The notes under the pieces: model-generated
What the model was told of the DNA's origin: nothing
The model's input: the letters and a program-made list of their open reading frames with translations, nothing else
Database searches by the model: none
Made by a program: the position numbers and the translations under genes
Source: Phytoactinopolyspora endophytica
Lineage (GTDB): Bacteria; Actinomycetota; Actinomycetes; Jiangellales; Jiangellaceae
Reading direction: 5' to 3'
Assembly (NCBI RefSeq): GCF_004138495.1
Contig: NZ_ML142858.1
Span: 124,545-131,707, forward strand
Length of the DNA stretch: 7,163 nucleotides
In this document: positions 1 through 5,998 of the stretch, piece by piece
Layout: the number at the start of each line of letters is the position of its first letter
How positions within the stretch are numbered: the first letter of the stretch is position 1

Positions 1-519
1 CACATTGGACCCCAGCGGAGCGGCATAGAACGTCCCGTCGACGGTCCCGTACTCCTTCCAGTCCTCGGAGAAGAACTCGTCGACGTTGGCCTCGACGCCT
101 TCCGGAGCCGGCACCGGCGCGCCGGTGTCCTGGACGATCGTCTGCAGCAGGCCGGGCTGAGGCAGGTAGGCGATGTCCGGCGCGCTGCCGCCCTGGATGC
201 GAACCTGCAGCTGAGCCTCGAACTCGTCGGAGTGTTCGTAGACCACGTCCACGCCGGTACATTCCTCGAACCCCACGTAGGAGTCGATGTGTGGCTGGTC
301 CTCAGGGGGTGTGATCGTGCTGTAGATCGTCACCTCTGTGCCATCGAGATCGCCGTACTCGTCCGTGTAGTGCTCGTAGTCGGCGCAGTCGACATCACCG
401 CCGCCGTTTTCCGACGCGCTGTCGTCCTCGTCGTCGCCTCCGCAGGCCGCTAGAACCATCGACAGTCCGACGACACAGCTGGCAGCCACAGCTCCACGCC
501 GGGCGTTGCTCTGAATCAT
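1..519 (-). CDS. Sugar ABC transporter substrate-binding lipoprotein, AglE-like (3' end cut off by window)
   Basis: The first 173 codons of an extracellular solute-binding protein are present; the rest lies beyond the left edge. The ATG at 519-517 is preceded by GGGAGGGAG (528-536 on the plus strand) at an 8-nt spacing, which fixes the start. Residues 1-26 form a lipoprotein signal peptide: Arg7-Arg8, a hydrophobic core, then lipobox L23-A24-A25-C26. An acidic, Gly-rich linker follows (about 27-42). The mature part then opens with an extracellular binding-protein fold, including VTIYSTITPPEDQP near residues 63-76 and the typical QLQVRIQGGSAPDIAYLPQPG near 105-125. By recall this matches alpha-glucoside/oligosaccharide binding proteins of the AglE type. 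It would be anchored outside the membrane and deliver sugar to a permease pair and ATPase, none of which is in the window. A LacI-type operator upstream fits sugar-responsive control. The family is solid; the exact substrate is inference. Confidence 0.9.
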   Translation of the reverse strand, partial: MIQSNARRGAVAASCVVGLSMVLAACGGDDEDDSASENGGGDVDCADYEHYTDEYGDLDGTEVTIYSTITPPEDQPHIDSYVGFEECTGVDVVYEHSDEFEAQLQVRIQGGSAPDIAYLPQPGLLQTIVQDTGAPVPAPEGVEANVDEFFSEDWKEYGTVDGTFYAAPLGSNV

Positions 520-544
520 GAAAAAGTCTCCCTCCCAATGCACG

Positions 545-569
545 CGGTCCGGGCGATGCGCCCGAACCG
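545..569 (-). promoter_or_regulatory. Leader hairpin upstream of the sugar-binding protein gene
   Basis: An inverted repeat pairs 545-555 with 559-569: six uninterrupted pairs (CGGGCG/CGCCCG) around a 3-nt ATG loop, one mismatch (549/565), then four more pairs. In the minus-strand transcript it lies 26-50 nt before the start codon, between the predicted transcription start and the Shine-Dalgarno sequence. It could be a leader RNA structure affecting translation or stability, or a second protein-binding site. The structure is seen directly; its role is not known. Confidence 0.45.
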
Positions 570-580
570 GTCCCCCGCTA

Positions 581-594
581 CGAAAACGTTTTTG
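581..594. promoter_or_regulatory. LacI-family-type operator palindrome
   Basis: The sequence CGAAAACGTTTTTG holds a perfect 10-bp palindrome AAAACGTTTT with a central CG, and 12 of 14 positions are symmetric. A central CG flanked by A/T runs is the usual shape of LacI/GalR-family operators. It sits just downstream of the predicted -10 box, over the expected start of transcription, so a bound repressor would block initiation. LacI-family repressors commonly control AglE-type sugar transporters in actinobacteria, which supports the reading. No regulator gene is in the window. Confidence 0.7.
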
Positions 595-622
595 ATCATA
601 TATTGCAAGGCGTTGGTGGCAA
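595..622 (-). promoter_or_regulatory. Predicted promoter of the sugar-binding protein gene
   Basis: On the minus strand, TTGCCA (617-622) as a -35 box is followed after 16 bp by TATGAT (595-600) as a -10 box. Both are close to the consensus of the housekeeping sigma factor. Transcription would start near 588, inside the LacI-type palindrome, giving a leader of about 70 nt. The boxes are read directly; the start site is inferred from spacing. Confidence 0.55.
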
Positions 623-628
623 CTCGGC

Positions 629-641
629 CGTAACGATTACG
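629..641. promoter_or_regulatory. Palindrome just upstream of the -35 box
   Basis: CGTAA-CGA-TTACG is a perfect 5-bp inverted repeat with a 3-bp spacer. Its centre lies about 47 bp upstream of the inferred start of the minus-strand transporter gene, a common position for an activator site. I do not recognise the cognate regulator, and a palindrome of this size can occur by chance. Confidence 0.3.
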
Positions 642-768
642 TCACGGGCCACGAAGGCGTGGAAATTCCCCGGTGTCGGGCGTCGGGAGCCGTGGGTGGA
701 GGTGCTCGCCGGTCCTGGCGTGCTGCGCTCGCGTTCCAGTGAACTGTGCGAGCCGCGGGCTGTTGCGG

Positions 769-876
769 AAGGCCAGGTGGTCAGCGCCTGCCCGGCGTGC
801 TGAGACGGCCGGGCGGGTAGTACCTGCCCGGCGTGCTCAGAAGGTCACGTGATCAGCGCCTGACCTTGGCGCGCGG
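769..876. repeat. 36-bp degenerate tandem repeat, three units
   Basis: Three adjacent 36-bp units run 769-804, 805-840 and 841-876. Units 1 and 2 agree at about 28 of 36 positions and share a 15-bp identical block (787-801 and 823-837, CCTGCCCGGCGTGCT). Units 1 and 3 agree best in their first 22 bases, both ending in TCAGCGCCTG. The array is non-coding, has no spacers (so it is not a CRISPR), and stops four bases before the end of the neighbouring minus-strand gene. It may act in the 3' end of that transcript or simply be a decayed minisatellite. Confidence 0.65.
808..832 (-). terminator. Possible terminator hairpin downstream of the membrane protein gene
   Basis: Positions 808-818 can pair with 822-832 around a 3-nt loop. 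This gives eleven positions, ten of them Watson-Crick and one (815/825) a G-T wobble on the plus strand or an A-C mismatch on the minus strand. It lies about 50 nt past the stop codon of the minus-strand membrane protein gene, within the middle unit of the 36-bp repeat. No T-run follows, which is common for actinobacterial terminators but makes the call weak. Confidence 0.35.
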
Positions 877-880
877 AAGA

Positions 881-2161
881 TCAGAAACCGCCGAAGTCTC
901 CGAAGCCGCCGCCGAAATCGCCCCCACCGCCGTCGAAGCCGCCGCCGAAGTCTCCGCCACCGCCTCCGTCGCCGAAGCCGCCGCCGAAGTCACCCCCGCC
1001 TTCTCCACCGGCGCCGCCGTAGGCGAGAGGTGCGGCCATGGTGGTGCCCAGCATGGTGCCGACCATCATGGCGGGAAGGACCGCACCGTAGTAACCGGCT
1101 GCCCACGCGCCGTAGGCCGGGCCGGCGTCCCAGTACGGACGGCGCTCGCCGTCGACGGTGACCATCCGCGTCGCAGGGTCCTCGCCGTCCCGTATCCGGG
1201 TGGCATCGGCCGCGCAGACGGGGACGGTGCGGTTCACGCCGCCGGGCGGCGCCCAGAGGACGTCGTCGACCGATGGGCCGTGCCGCGGGTCGAAGAAGCA
1301 TGGCGAGCGACGATCCGGCAAGGGTTTGTCGTTCAGCCGGGCGTCGACGCAGCCGAGCATCCAACGGCCCTCTTCCAGCGCGTTGGTGACAGCCCGCAGG
1401 TCCATGGGCTTCTCGGCGCGATCCGCGTACATCTTGGCGTTCTCGTAGAGGTCGAGGGCGCGGCCGTACTCCTTGCGAGCTTCGACCGGGACCTTGGAGT
1501 CGACCTGCACGTCGAGGTCGAGCTCGGAGAGCCGTTCGCCGTAGGCGGTGATGTCCTCGTCCAGAGCGTCGCGTACCTGCTCGAGTTCGGCACGTTCCCG
1601 GTTGCGCTTGTTCCGTCGGTAGAGCAGGAAACCACCGCCGCCGGCCCCTGCCAAGATGGCCAACGGAAGCAACCCGCCGCCACCGCTCGGCTCGCTCGCG
1701 CCGCTCCCGTTTCCGCCGGCACCACCGGAGCCGCCTTGGTCCGTCAAACTCTCCACCCGGTTGGTGATACCTTCGATGAACTCGAGCGTATTGCCTGAGT
1801 TCGCCAACGCCTCGCCGGCTTCAGACTGGAGCGCTTGGGTGCTGAGCTCATACGAGAACGCCGAGCCGCCGACGTTTCTTGGAACGGACGCAGTGAACAG
1901 GATCACGAACGTCCCCTGGCTGTGCTCTCGAGCGAGATCGCGCGCGCTGATGGCGCCGTCGGCGGCCTGCGGCAAGACAGCGACCCGGATGGACGCGGAG
2001 GCCCCCTCCAGGATGACCTCCGCCTCTTCTTGTTCCTCCGCGGTGAAGGGGATATCAGCGCCTTCGAGTTCGGCCGCCGCGTCGGGATGGACGAAAAGGC
2101 GCTCGTCTTCCAGGGCCTGGCCTGCATCTTCCCACGCGCTCGACATACCTCTATCATCCAC
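881..2161 (-). CDS. Membrane protein with possible TPM/Rv1476-like N-terminal domain and Gly-rich C-terminal tail
   Basis: This 426-residue protein has no established function. Residues 1-140 look like an alpha/beta domain with a strand IRVAVLP (58-64) and a second strand TFVILFTASVP (84-94), the pattern I associate with TPM or Rv1476-family domains (moderate to low certainty). A Gly/Ser linker (142-163) leads to one membrane helix (about 164-181), followed by basic RRNKRNR. A helical, coiled-coil-like part follows (186-268). Next comes a conserved-looking block with Cys271, CFFDPRHGPS (288-297), APPGG and Cys316, then a second hydrophobic stretch (358-380) and a Gly-rich tail (382-426). No signal peptide is seen, and an in-frame TGA at 2165-2167 rules out a longer N-terminus. 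The GTG at 2161 or the ATG at 2146 could be the start; neither has a good Shine-Dalgarno. It is divergent from the sulfotransferase gene across 178 bp. Confidence 0.75.
   Translation of the reverse strand: MDDRGMSSAWEDAGQALEDERLFVHPDAAAELEGADIPFTAEEQEEAEVILEGASASIRVAVLPQAADGAISARDLAREHSQGTFVILFTASVPRNVGGSAFSYELSTQALQSEAGEALANSGNTLEFIEGITNRVESLTDQGGSGGAGGNGSGASEPSGGGGLLPLAILAGAGGGGFLLYRRNKRNRERAELEQVRDALDEDITAYGERLSELDLDVQVDSKVPVEARKEYGRALDLYENAKMYADRAEKPMDLRAVTNALEEGRWMLGCVDARLNDKPLPDRRSPCFFDPRHGPSVDDVLWAPPGGVNRTVPVCAADATRIRDGEDPATRMVTVDGERRPYWDAGPAYGAWAAGYYGAVLPAMMVGTMLGTTMAAPLAYGGAGGEGGGDFGGGFGDGGGGGDFGGGFDGGGGDFGGGFGDFGGF
884..1018 (-). repeat. Gly/Asp/Phe repeat encoding the membrane protein's tail
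   Basis: The last 45 codons encode a low-complexity tail with three copies of DFGGGF separated by GDGGGGG and DGGGG, ending in GDFGGF. The DNA is a run of imperfect repeats of roughly 33-39 bp. It creates a long open frame on the opposite strand, which is a shadow. Gly-rich tails are common in TPM-domain proteins, but the regular DFGGGF spacing is a feature of this one. Copy number may vary between strains through slippage. Confidence 0.7.
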
Positions 2162-2200
2162 GTCTCAGAGACCGTATGCCATACCTGCCCTGTCGACTCA

Positions 2201-2258
2201 CTCGTGATCATCAACCGTTGGCCACACCATCATGGGTCTGACAGTTGATGATCATGAG
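2201..2258. promoter_or_regulatory. 15-bp inverted repeat in the divergent promoter region
   Basis: The left arm CTCGTGATCATCAAC (2201-2215) matches the reverse complement of the right arm (2244-2258, GTTGATGATCATGAG) at 14 of 15 positions. The odd position is a possible G-T pair. The arms are separated by 28 bp, so their centres are 43 bp apart, about four helical turns. The element lies between the divergent membrane protein gene (start 2161) and sulfotransferase gene (start 2340). It could be a paired operator controlling both, or a leader RNA hairpin. The symmetry is seen directly; the function is inference. Confidence 0.6.
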
Positions 2259-2339
2259 CGACGTGACACGAGCCGCCATGGACCGGGCCGCCGTCGTCGG
2301 AGAAACGCGTGTGTAGCACTGCGTGGTTGACTTGCCTGA

Positions 2340-3830
2340 ATGAGAGGTGTGAGGCGGCCGGGCCGCCGGCGAGCGAACGGTTCGACGATGGTGGTCATCG
2401 GTGCGGTGGCGCTGGTGATGACGGCCTGTGGAGACGACGGGGAGACGACCAGCGACGATGACGAGAGCGTCGAGTCCCAGAGCTTCGTCACCCGCCCGGA
2501 CCTGACCCCGCCGTTGATCGGTGTCGAGACGTCGGGTGAGACGGCCGACGGCTACCTGTTCATGGCTCCGAAGAAGGCCGAGGCCCAGACGGGCGCGCTG
2601 ATCGTGGACGACGACGGCGAGGTGATCTGGTCGTTGCCCCGGGAGGACATGAACGTCGCCGACTTCCGCGTGCAGGAGTACCGGGGCCAGCCCGTGCTCA
2701 CCTGGTGGGAGGGCGAGTCGCACGAAGGACATGGCAGCGGCGAGTTCGTGATCATGGATTCCTCGTACCAGGAAGTCGCCCGCATCGGGGCCGGCAACGA
2801 TCGCGCCGGTGACCTGCACGATTTCGAGCTCACCGACGACGGCACGGCCCTGGTGCTGGCCTACGAGACCGAGCCGGCCGACCTGACGCCTTTCGGCGGT
2901 GACGAAGACGGCGAGATGTTGAACAACTATGTGCAGGAGATCGACGTGGAGACCGGCGAGGTCCTGCTCGAATGGGACGCGAGCGAGCACGTGCCGATGT
3001 CCGACACGTACGACGAACTCGGCGGTGACGACGACGAGGAGGAGGATGACGAGGACGCACCGTTCGACTGGTTCCACGTCAACTCGGTCGCCGAAGACGA
3101 TGATGGCGGCCTGCTCGTCTCGGCGCGCAACACCCACGCCGTGTACTACCTCGACCGCGAGACCGGCGACGTGCGGTGGATACTCGGCGGCAAGAGCAGC
3201 GACTTCGCCATGGACGAGGAGACGACTTTCACGTGGCAGCATGACGCCAGGTGGACCGAGTCCGGCGAGCTGAGCTTGTTCGACAACCAGGCCCTGCCCA
3301 AGACGGCGGACGAGTCCCGGGCCATTGTGCTGGAGCTCGATGAGGAGGCGGGGACGGTCGATCTCGTCGAGGAACGCACGAACCCTGAACCGATCCTCGC
3401 CGGCAGCCAGGGCAATACGCAGATGCTCGACGGCGGCGGCGTCTTCGTGGGCTGGGGCAGCGGATCCAGCATGACCGAGTTCGACGCCGACGGCGAGGCG
3501 GTCATGCAGGCCACGCTCGAGCCGGCCGAGTCCTACCGGGCGTTCCGGATGCCGTGGGAAGGCACGCCGGCCACGCCGCCCGACGTCACCGTCGAAGGCA
3601 CCGACGACGGCCAGATCGACGTGTACATGAGCTGGAACGGCGCCACCGAGGTCGATCAGTGGCGCCTCCTGGGCGGCGAGGCTGAGGACGCCCTGGAACC
3701 CGTGGAGACGGTCGGCCGGGACGGCTTCGAGACCTTGGCCCAGGTGGACGACGTGGACTTCATCGCCGTTGAGGCCTTGGACTCCTCGGGCGCGGTCATC
3801 GGCACGTCAGACGTCGTCTCCACGGACTGA
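2340..3830 (+). CDS. Arylsulfotransferase (ASST) family lipoprotein
   Basis: A 496-residue lipoprotein: Arg-rich N-terminus (2-11), hydrophobic segment (17-28), lipobox-like VMTAC with Cys30, then an acidic linker. The body follows the ASST/Arylsulfotran_2 beta-propeller pattern throughout, for example PVLTWWEG, DLHDFELTDDG, DWFHVNS (243-249), VSARNTHAVYYLD, TWQHDARW (298-305) and GSQGNTQML...FVGWG. A small C-terminal domain (about 419-496, SWNGATEVDQW) completes it. By eye His160, His246, Asn248, Arg263 and His301 line up with the five active-site residues of E. coli ASST, which moves sulfate from one phenol to another without PAPS. The acidic run DDDEEEDDED (about 230-239) lies in a loop just before the active-site strand. 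A TGA at 2337-2339 directly precedes the ATG in frame, so no upstream start exists. No Shine-Dalgarno is visible, so the mRNA may be leaderless or weakly translated. Substrates are unknown. Confidence 0.9.
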   Translation: MRGVRRPGRRRANGSTMVVIGAVALVMTACGDDGETTSDDDESVESQSFVTRPDLTPPLIGVETSGETADGYLFMAPKKAEAQTGALIVDDDGEVIWSLPREDMNVADFRVQEYRGQPVLTWWEGESHEGHGSGEFVIMDSSYQEVARIGAGNDRAGDLHDFELTDDGTALVLAYETEPADLTPFGGDEDGEMLNNYVQEIDVETGEVLLEWDASEHVPMSDTYDELGGDDDEEEDDEDAPFDWFHVNSVAEDDDGGLLVSARNTHAVYYLDRETGDVRWILGGKSSDFAMDEETTFTWQHDARWTESGELSLFDNQALPKTADESRAIVLELDEEAGTVDLVEERTNPEPILAGSQGNTQMLDGGGVFVGWGSGSSMTEFDADGEAVMQATLEPAESYRAFRMPWEGTPATPPDVTVEGTDDGQIDVYMSWNGATEVDQWRLLGGEAEDALEPVETVGRDGFETLAQVDDVDFIAVEALDSSGAVIGTSDVVSTD

Positions 3831-3855
3831 CTCTCTCAGCAGTATATGGAGCTGC

Positions 3856-3884
3856 TAGACGACGACTATGAAGCCGTGTAACAA
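3856..3884 (+). promoter_or_regulatory. Weak promoter candidate for the WXG gene pair
   Basis: TAGACG (3856-3861) and TAACAA (3879-3884) are separated by 17 bp and partly match -35 and -10 boxes (four and three of six positions). Transcription would start near 3891, leaving a leader of about 48 nt before the ATG at 3939. Within that leader is TGATCAT (3906-3912), a short motif shared with the other intergenic regions. This is the best I can find in the 108-bp gap, but the match is poor. Confidence 0.2.
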
Positions 3885-3938
3885 GGCTCTACACACATCG
3901 AACATTGATCATTCTGACGTGCGGTCGAGGGAGTCCTG

Positions 3939-5987
3939 ATGTCCGAGTATCTGTCCGTGGACCCAGATCGGCTGCGCGATCTGGCCAGCGCCTTGAAGAG
4001 TGCTGCCCAGACGCTTCGTGATGAGACACCTGCGGTCACGAATGGGATCTCCGGCTGGAGCGGCACATTCGACGGCAGCAAGCTGACGGCTCTGCTCGAA
4101 TGGGTGGAGGCCGAGTGGGCCCCCATGATGGACCGCGCGGACCTGGCAGCCACTGCCGCGCACGGTCCTGTCTTCACGGAGCAGGGTAGCGACCAAGCCC
4201 ACTGGCGCACTATCCAATGGGATATCACCGATGAGTCGCTCGCGCAGGAAGGCATGGAAGACGCGGTGAACTTCGCGCAGGCGGCTGAGGGTGGCGACGC
4301 AGATGAGCAGGCGCGGATGCAGCAAGAGCTTGCGGAGGCGATGGAAGCGCATGCCGATGATCCCGCCTACCTGGAGGCGTTCTTCACCTACGGTGGGGCC
4401 GGAGTCATCGACACGTACAACAAGCAGGTCATCGACGAGGATGTGCCTCTCTCAGATGAGGCCCAGGACCGGTTGGGCTGGTACGCCACGGGCGTGGCCG
4501 CGACGACGCAGTTCAGCGACGCGGGTGAGCTCACGCTCAGCGATGGTGCGATGGATCCGCTGCTCGACTCGGACAACACGTTGGCCACCGGCTTGATGAT
4601 GAAGTACGGCCCTGCCGGCGACCAGTACAGCCCGTCGTTCATGGCCGATGCGGCCGACGCGGCGCTGGAGTGGCGGGAGGAGAACGACCCGCCACGGCCC
4701 ACATACAGCGAAGGAGGCGTGGTCGGCTCGGGCTACGTGCCCAGCGGATGGGTCCAGGACGACGGCGACTGGTGGACCGAGCTCGGTATCGACGTCGACT
4801 ACATCGACGTCGGCTTGGACGACGCCGCCGAAGGCATCAGTCTGATGCGGGAGTACGATCCCGTGCTGGCGATCCTGAGCCGCACCGGCGAGAACCCTGA
4901 GGCCAGCCGGATATTGCTGACCGGCGAAGACGGTCTGGAGAATGCGGAGGCCCTGGTCGACTACAGCTGGCAGACGCCCGGCGCGATGGACTACGACGAG
5001 GCGACGGGCGAGTACGGCATCGGGGACGACTCCGGGCCGGCGGCAAGCGTTCTGCAGGCCGCGGCCCTCGACCGCGGCGAGGAGAACAGCGAACAGTCGG
5101 CGGAGGCGGCGGCGAACATCTTCATGGCGGGCTACGAGCTCAGCCAGATGGACCGCGGCGACTTCGAGCAAGAGCAGTATCCGCAGACGCCGCCATCCCT
5201 GGCGCAGGCCCTCGCCGTCGTGGGCTCGGCCTACGCACCGGACATGGCCCGGTCCACGCAGCAACCGGATGCTGACGTGCACTCGGTGCTGGAGCAGGAC
5301 GGCGCCTACGTGCTGCAGACCAACACGGAGGTCATGAACGGCTTCATGCATGTGTTCATGACCGACCCTGAGGCGGCTGGTTCGTTCCGGGGAGCCGTGC
5401 AGGGACAGCTTCAGGGCGCCGCTCAGATTCTTTCCGAGCATCCCGACGAGGCGGACCTCTTGACCCAGTTCGGCTATCTGAACGGCATGGTGTCGATCGT
5501 GTTCGCAGATCAGGAGTTCGACGAGGCCGAAGCACAGGACGCGGCGAACACACAGGCGCAGACCTACTTCGACGTCGTGACGGGCGTCGTCGGCGCGGTG
5601 CCGCTGGACTCGAAGCCGATCGAGTTCGTCAGGTCGCTCGCCGACATAGCGGGGGGCGCCTCCAAGGACTCTCTGTTCCCGACGGATGCTGCGGCGCAGG
5701 TCGATCGCGACACCCAGTACCACATGCGCGTCGACATCGCGGACATGCGTACCTACGTTGCCCAGGGATTCGTCAATTCCGGTGCGTATCCGCTGCCCGA
5801 CGACGCGTCGTTCGTGCACGGCGGAGTCATCTCGCCGCGCAACGAAGACGAGCAAGCCGCCTTCGACCTCTGGTGGAGCCAACTGCCCGAACCGCTGGCC
5901 GACATCGCGGGCAACGCGCCCGACGGGTTCGGGGATGCCACGAATGAGTTCGCGTCCAACGACGACCGATTCAACGAACCGCGATAG
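3939..5987 (+). CDS. Large WXG-type N-terminal protein, DUF6571-like, putative type VII secretion substrate
   Basis: This 682-residue acidic protein has no signal peptide, no clear membrane helix and no cysteine. Residues 4-78 look like a WXG100 helical hairpin: a helix (8-35), a turn with W40-S41-G42, then a second helix (45-72). The remainder is mostly helical. It includes a segment with NPEAS (319-323) and DYSW (341-344), a pattern I associate with actinobacterial DUF6571 proteins near type VII genes, and a hydrophobic helix around 541-562. The ATG at 3939 follows GAGGGAG (3927-3933), a good Shine-Dalgarno. The WXG100 gene begins 11 bp downstream, so the two are probably co-transcribed and may form a heterodimer or be co-exported. 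I see no toxin domain or catalytic motif, and no canonical YxxxD/E export motif after the second helix. The family link is by recall; function is unknown. Confidence 0.85.
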   Translation: MSEYLSVDPDRLRDLASALKSAAQTLRDETPAVTNGISGWSGTFDGSKLTALLEWVEAEWAPMMDRADLAATAAHGPVFTEQGSDQAHWRTIQWDITDESLAQEGMEDAVNFAQAAEGGDADEQARMQQELAEAMEAHADDPAYLEAFFTYGGAGVIDTYNKQVIDEDVPLSDEAQDRLGWYATGVAATTQFSDAGELTLSDGAMDPLLDSDNTLATGLMMKYGPAGDQYSPSFMADAADAALEWREENDPPRPTYSEGGVVGSGYVPSGWVQDDGDWWTELGIDVDYIDVGLDDAAEGISLMREYDPVLAILSRTGENPEASRILLTGEDGLENAEALVDYSWQTPGAMDYDEATGEYGIGDDSGPAASVLQAAALDRGEENSEQSAEAAANIFMAGYELSQMDRGDFEQEQYPQTPPSLAQALAVVGSAYAPDMARSTQQPDADVHSVLEQDGAYVLQTNTEVMNGFMHVFMTDPEAAGSFRGAVQGQLQGAAQILSEHPDEADLLTQFGYLNGMVSIVFADQEFDEAEAQDAANTQAQTYFDVVTGVVGAVPLDSKPIEFVRSLADIAGGASKDSLFPTDAAAQVDRDTQYHMRVDIADMRTYVAQGFVNSGAYPLPDDASFVHGGVISPRNEDEQAAFDLWWSQLPEPLADIAGNAPDGFGDATNEFASNDDRFNEPR

Positions 5988-5998
5988 GAGCCGCAGTC

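Larger units (their letters stand above)
520..880. other. Gene-free region between the sugar-binding protein gene and the membrane protein gene
   Basis: This 361-base stretch holds no convincing gene. Its left third is the promoter and leader of the minus-strand transporter gene (hairpin, LacI-type palindrome, -10/-35 boxes and an upstream palindrome, listed separately). About 663-768 shows nothing I can interpret. The right third is a 36-bp tandem repeat that ends four bases before the stop codon of the next minus-strand gene. A 66-codon open frame from a TTG at 603 has no ribosome binding site and overlaps the promoter, so I do not treat it as a gene. Confidence 0.7.

Noticed and set aside
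603..803. 66-codon open frame from a TTG on the plus strand
   Set aside because: It has no Shine-Dalgarno, no recognisable features, and overlaps the transporter promoter and the first repeat unit.
769..876. Possible CRISPR array (36-bp units)
   Set aside because: The units are contiguous with no spacers and are degenerate, so this is a simple tandem repeat.
833..1798. 321-codon open frame on the plus strand, rich in Ala, Glu and Val
   Set aside because: It is antisense to the Gly-rich tail and body of the minus-strand membrane protein. Its repetitive start mirrors the GGC/GAC codons of that tail, and it has no ribosome binding site.
2211..3242. 343-codon open frame on the minus strand
   Set aside because: It lies opposite the sulfotransferase gene, whose plus-strand product matches its family along its whole length. 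Long antisense frames are expected in GC-rich DNA.
3939..3962. YLSVD near the N-terminus of the large WXG-type protein as a YxxxD export signal
   Set aside because: The type VII signal lies after the second helix of the hairpin, not before the first. The match here is most likely chance.
4452..5882. 476-codon open frame on the minus strand
   Set aside because: It lies opposite the large WXG-type gene. The translation is a His/Arg/Val-rich shadow without domains, and the plus-strand gene has a good ribosome binding site and an operon partner.
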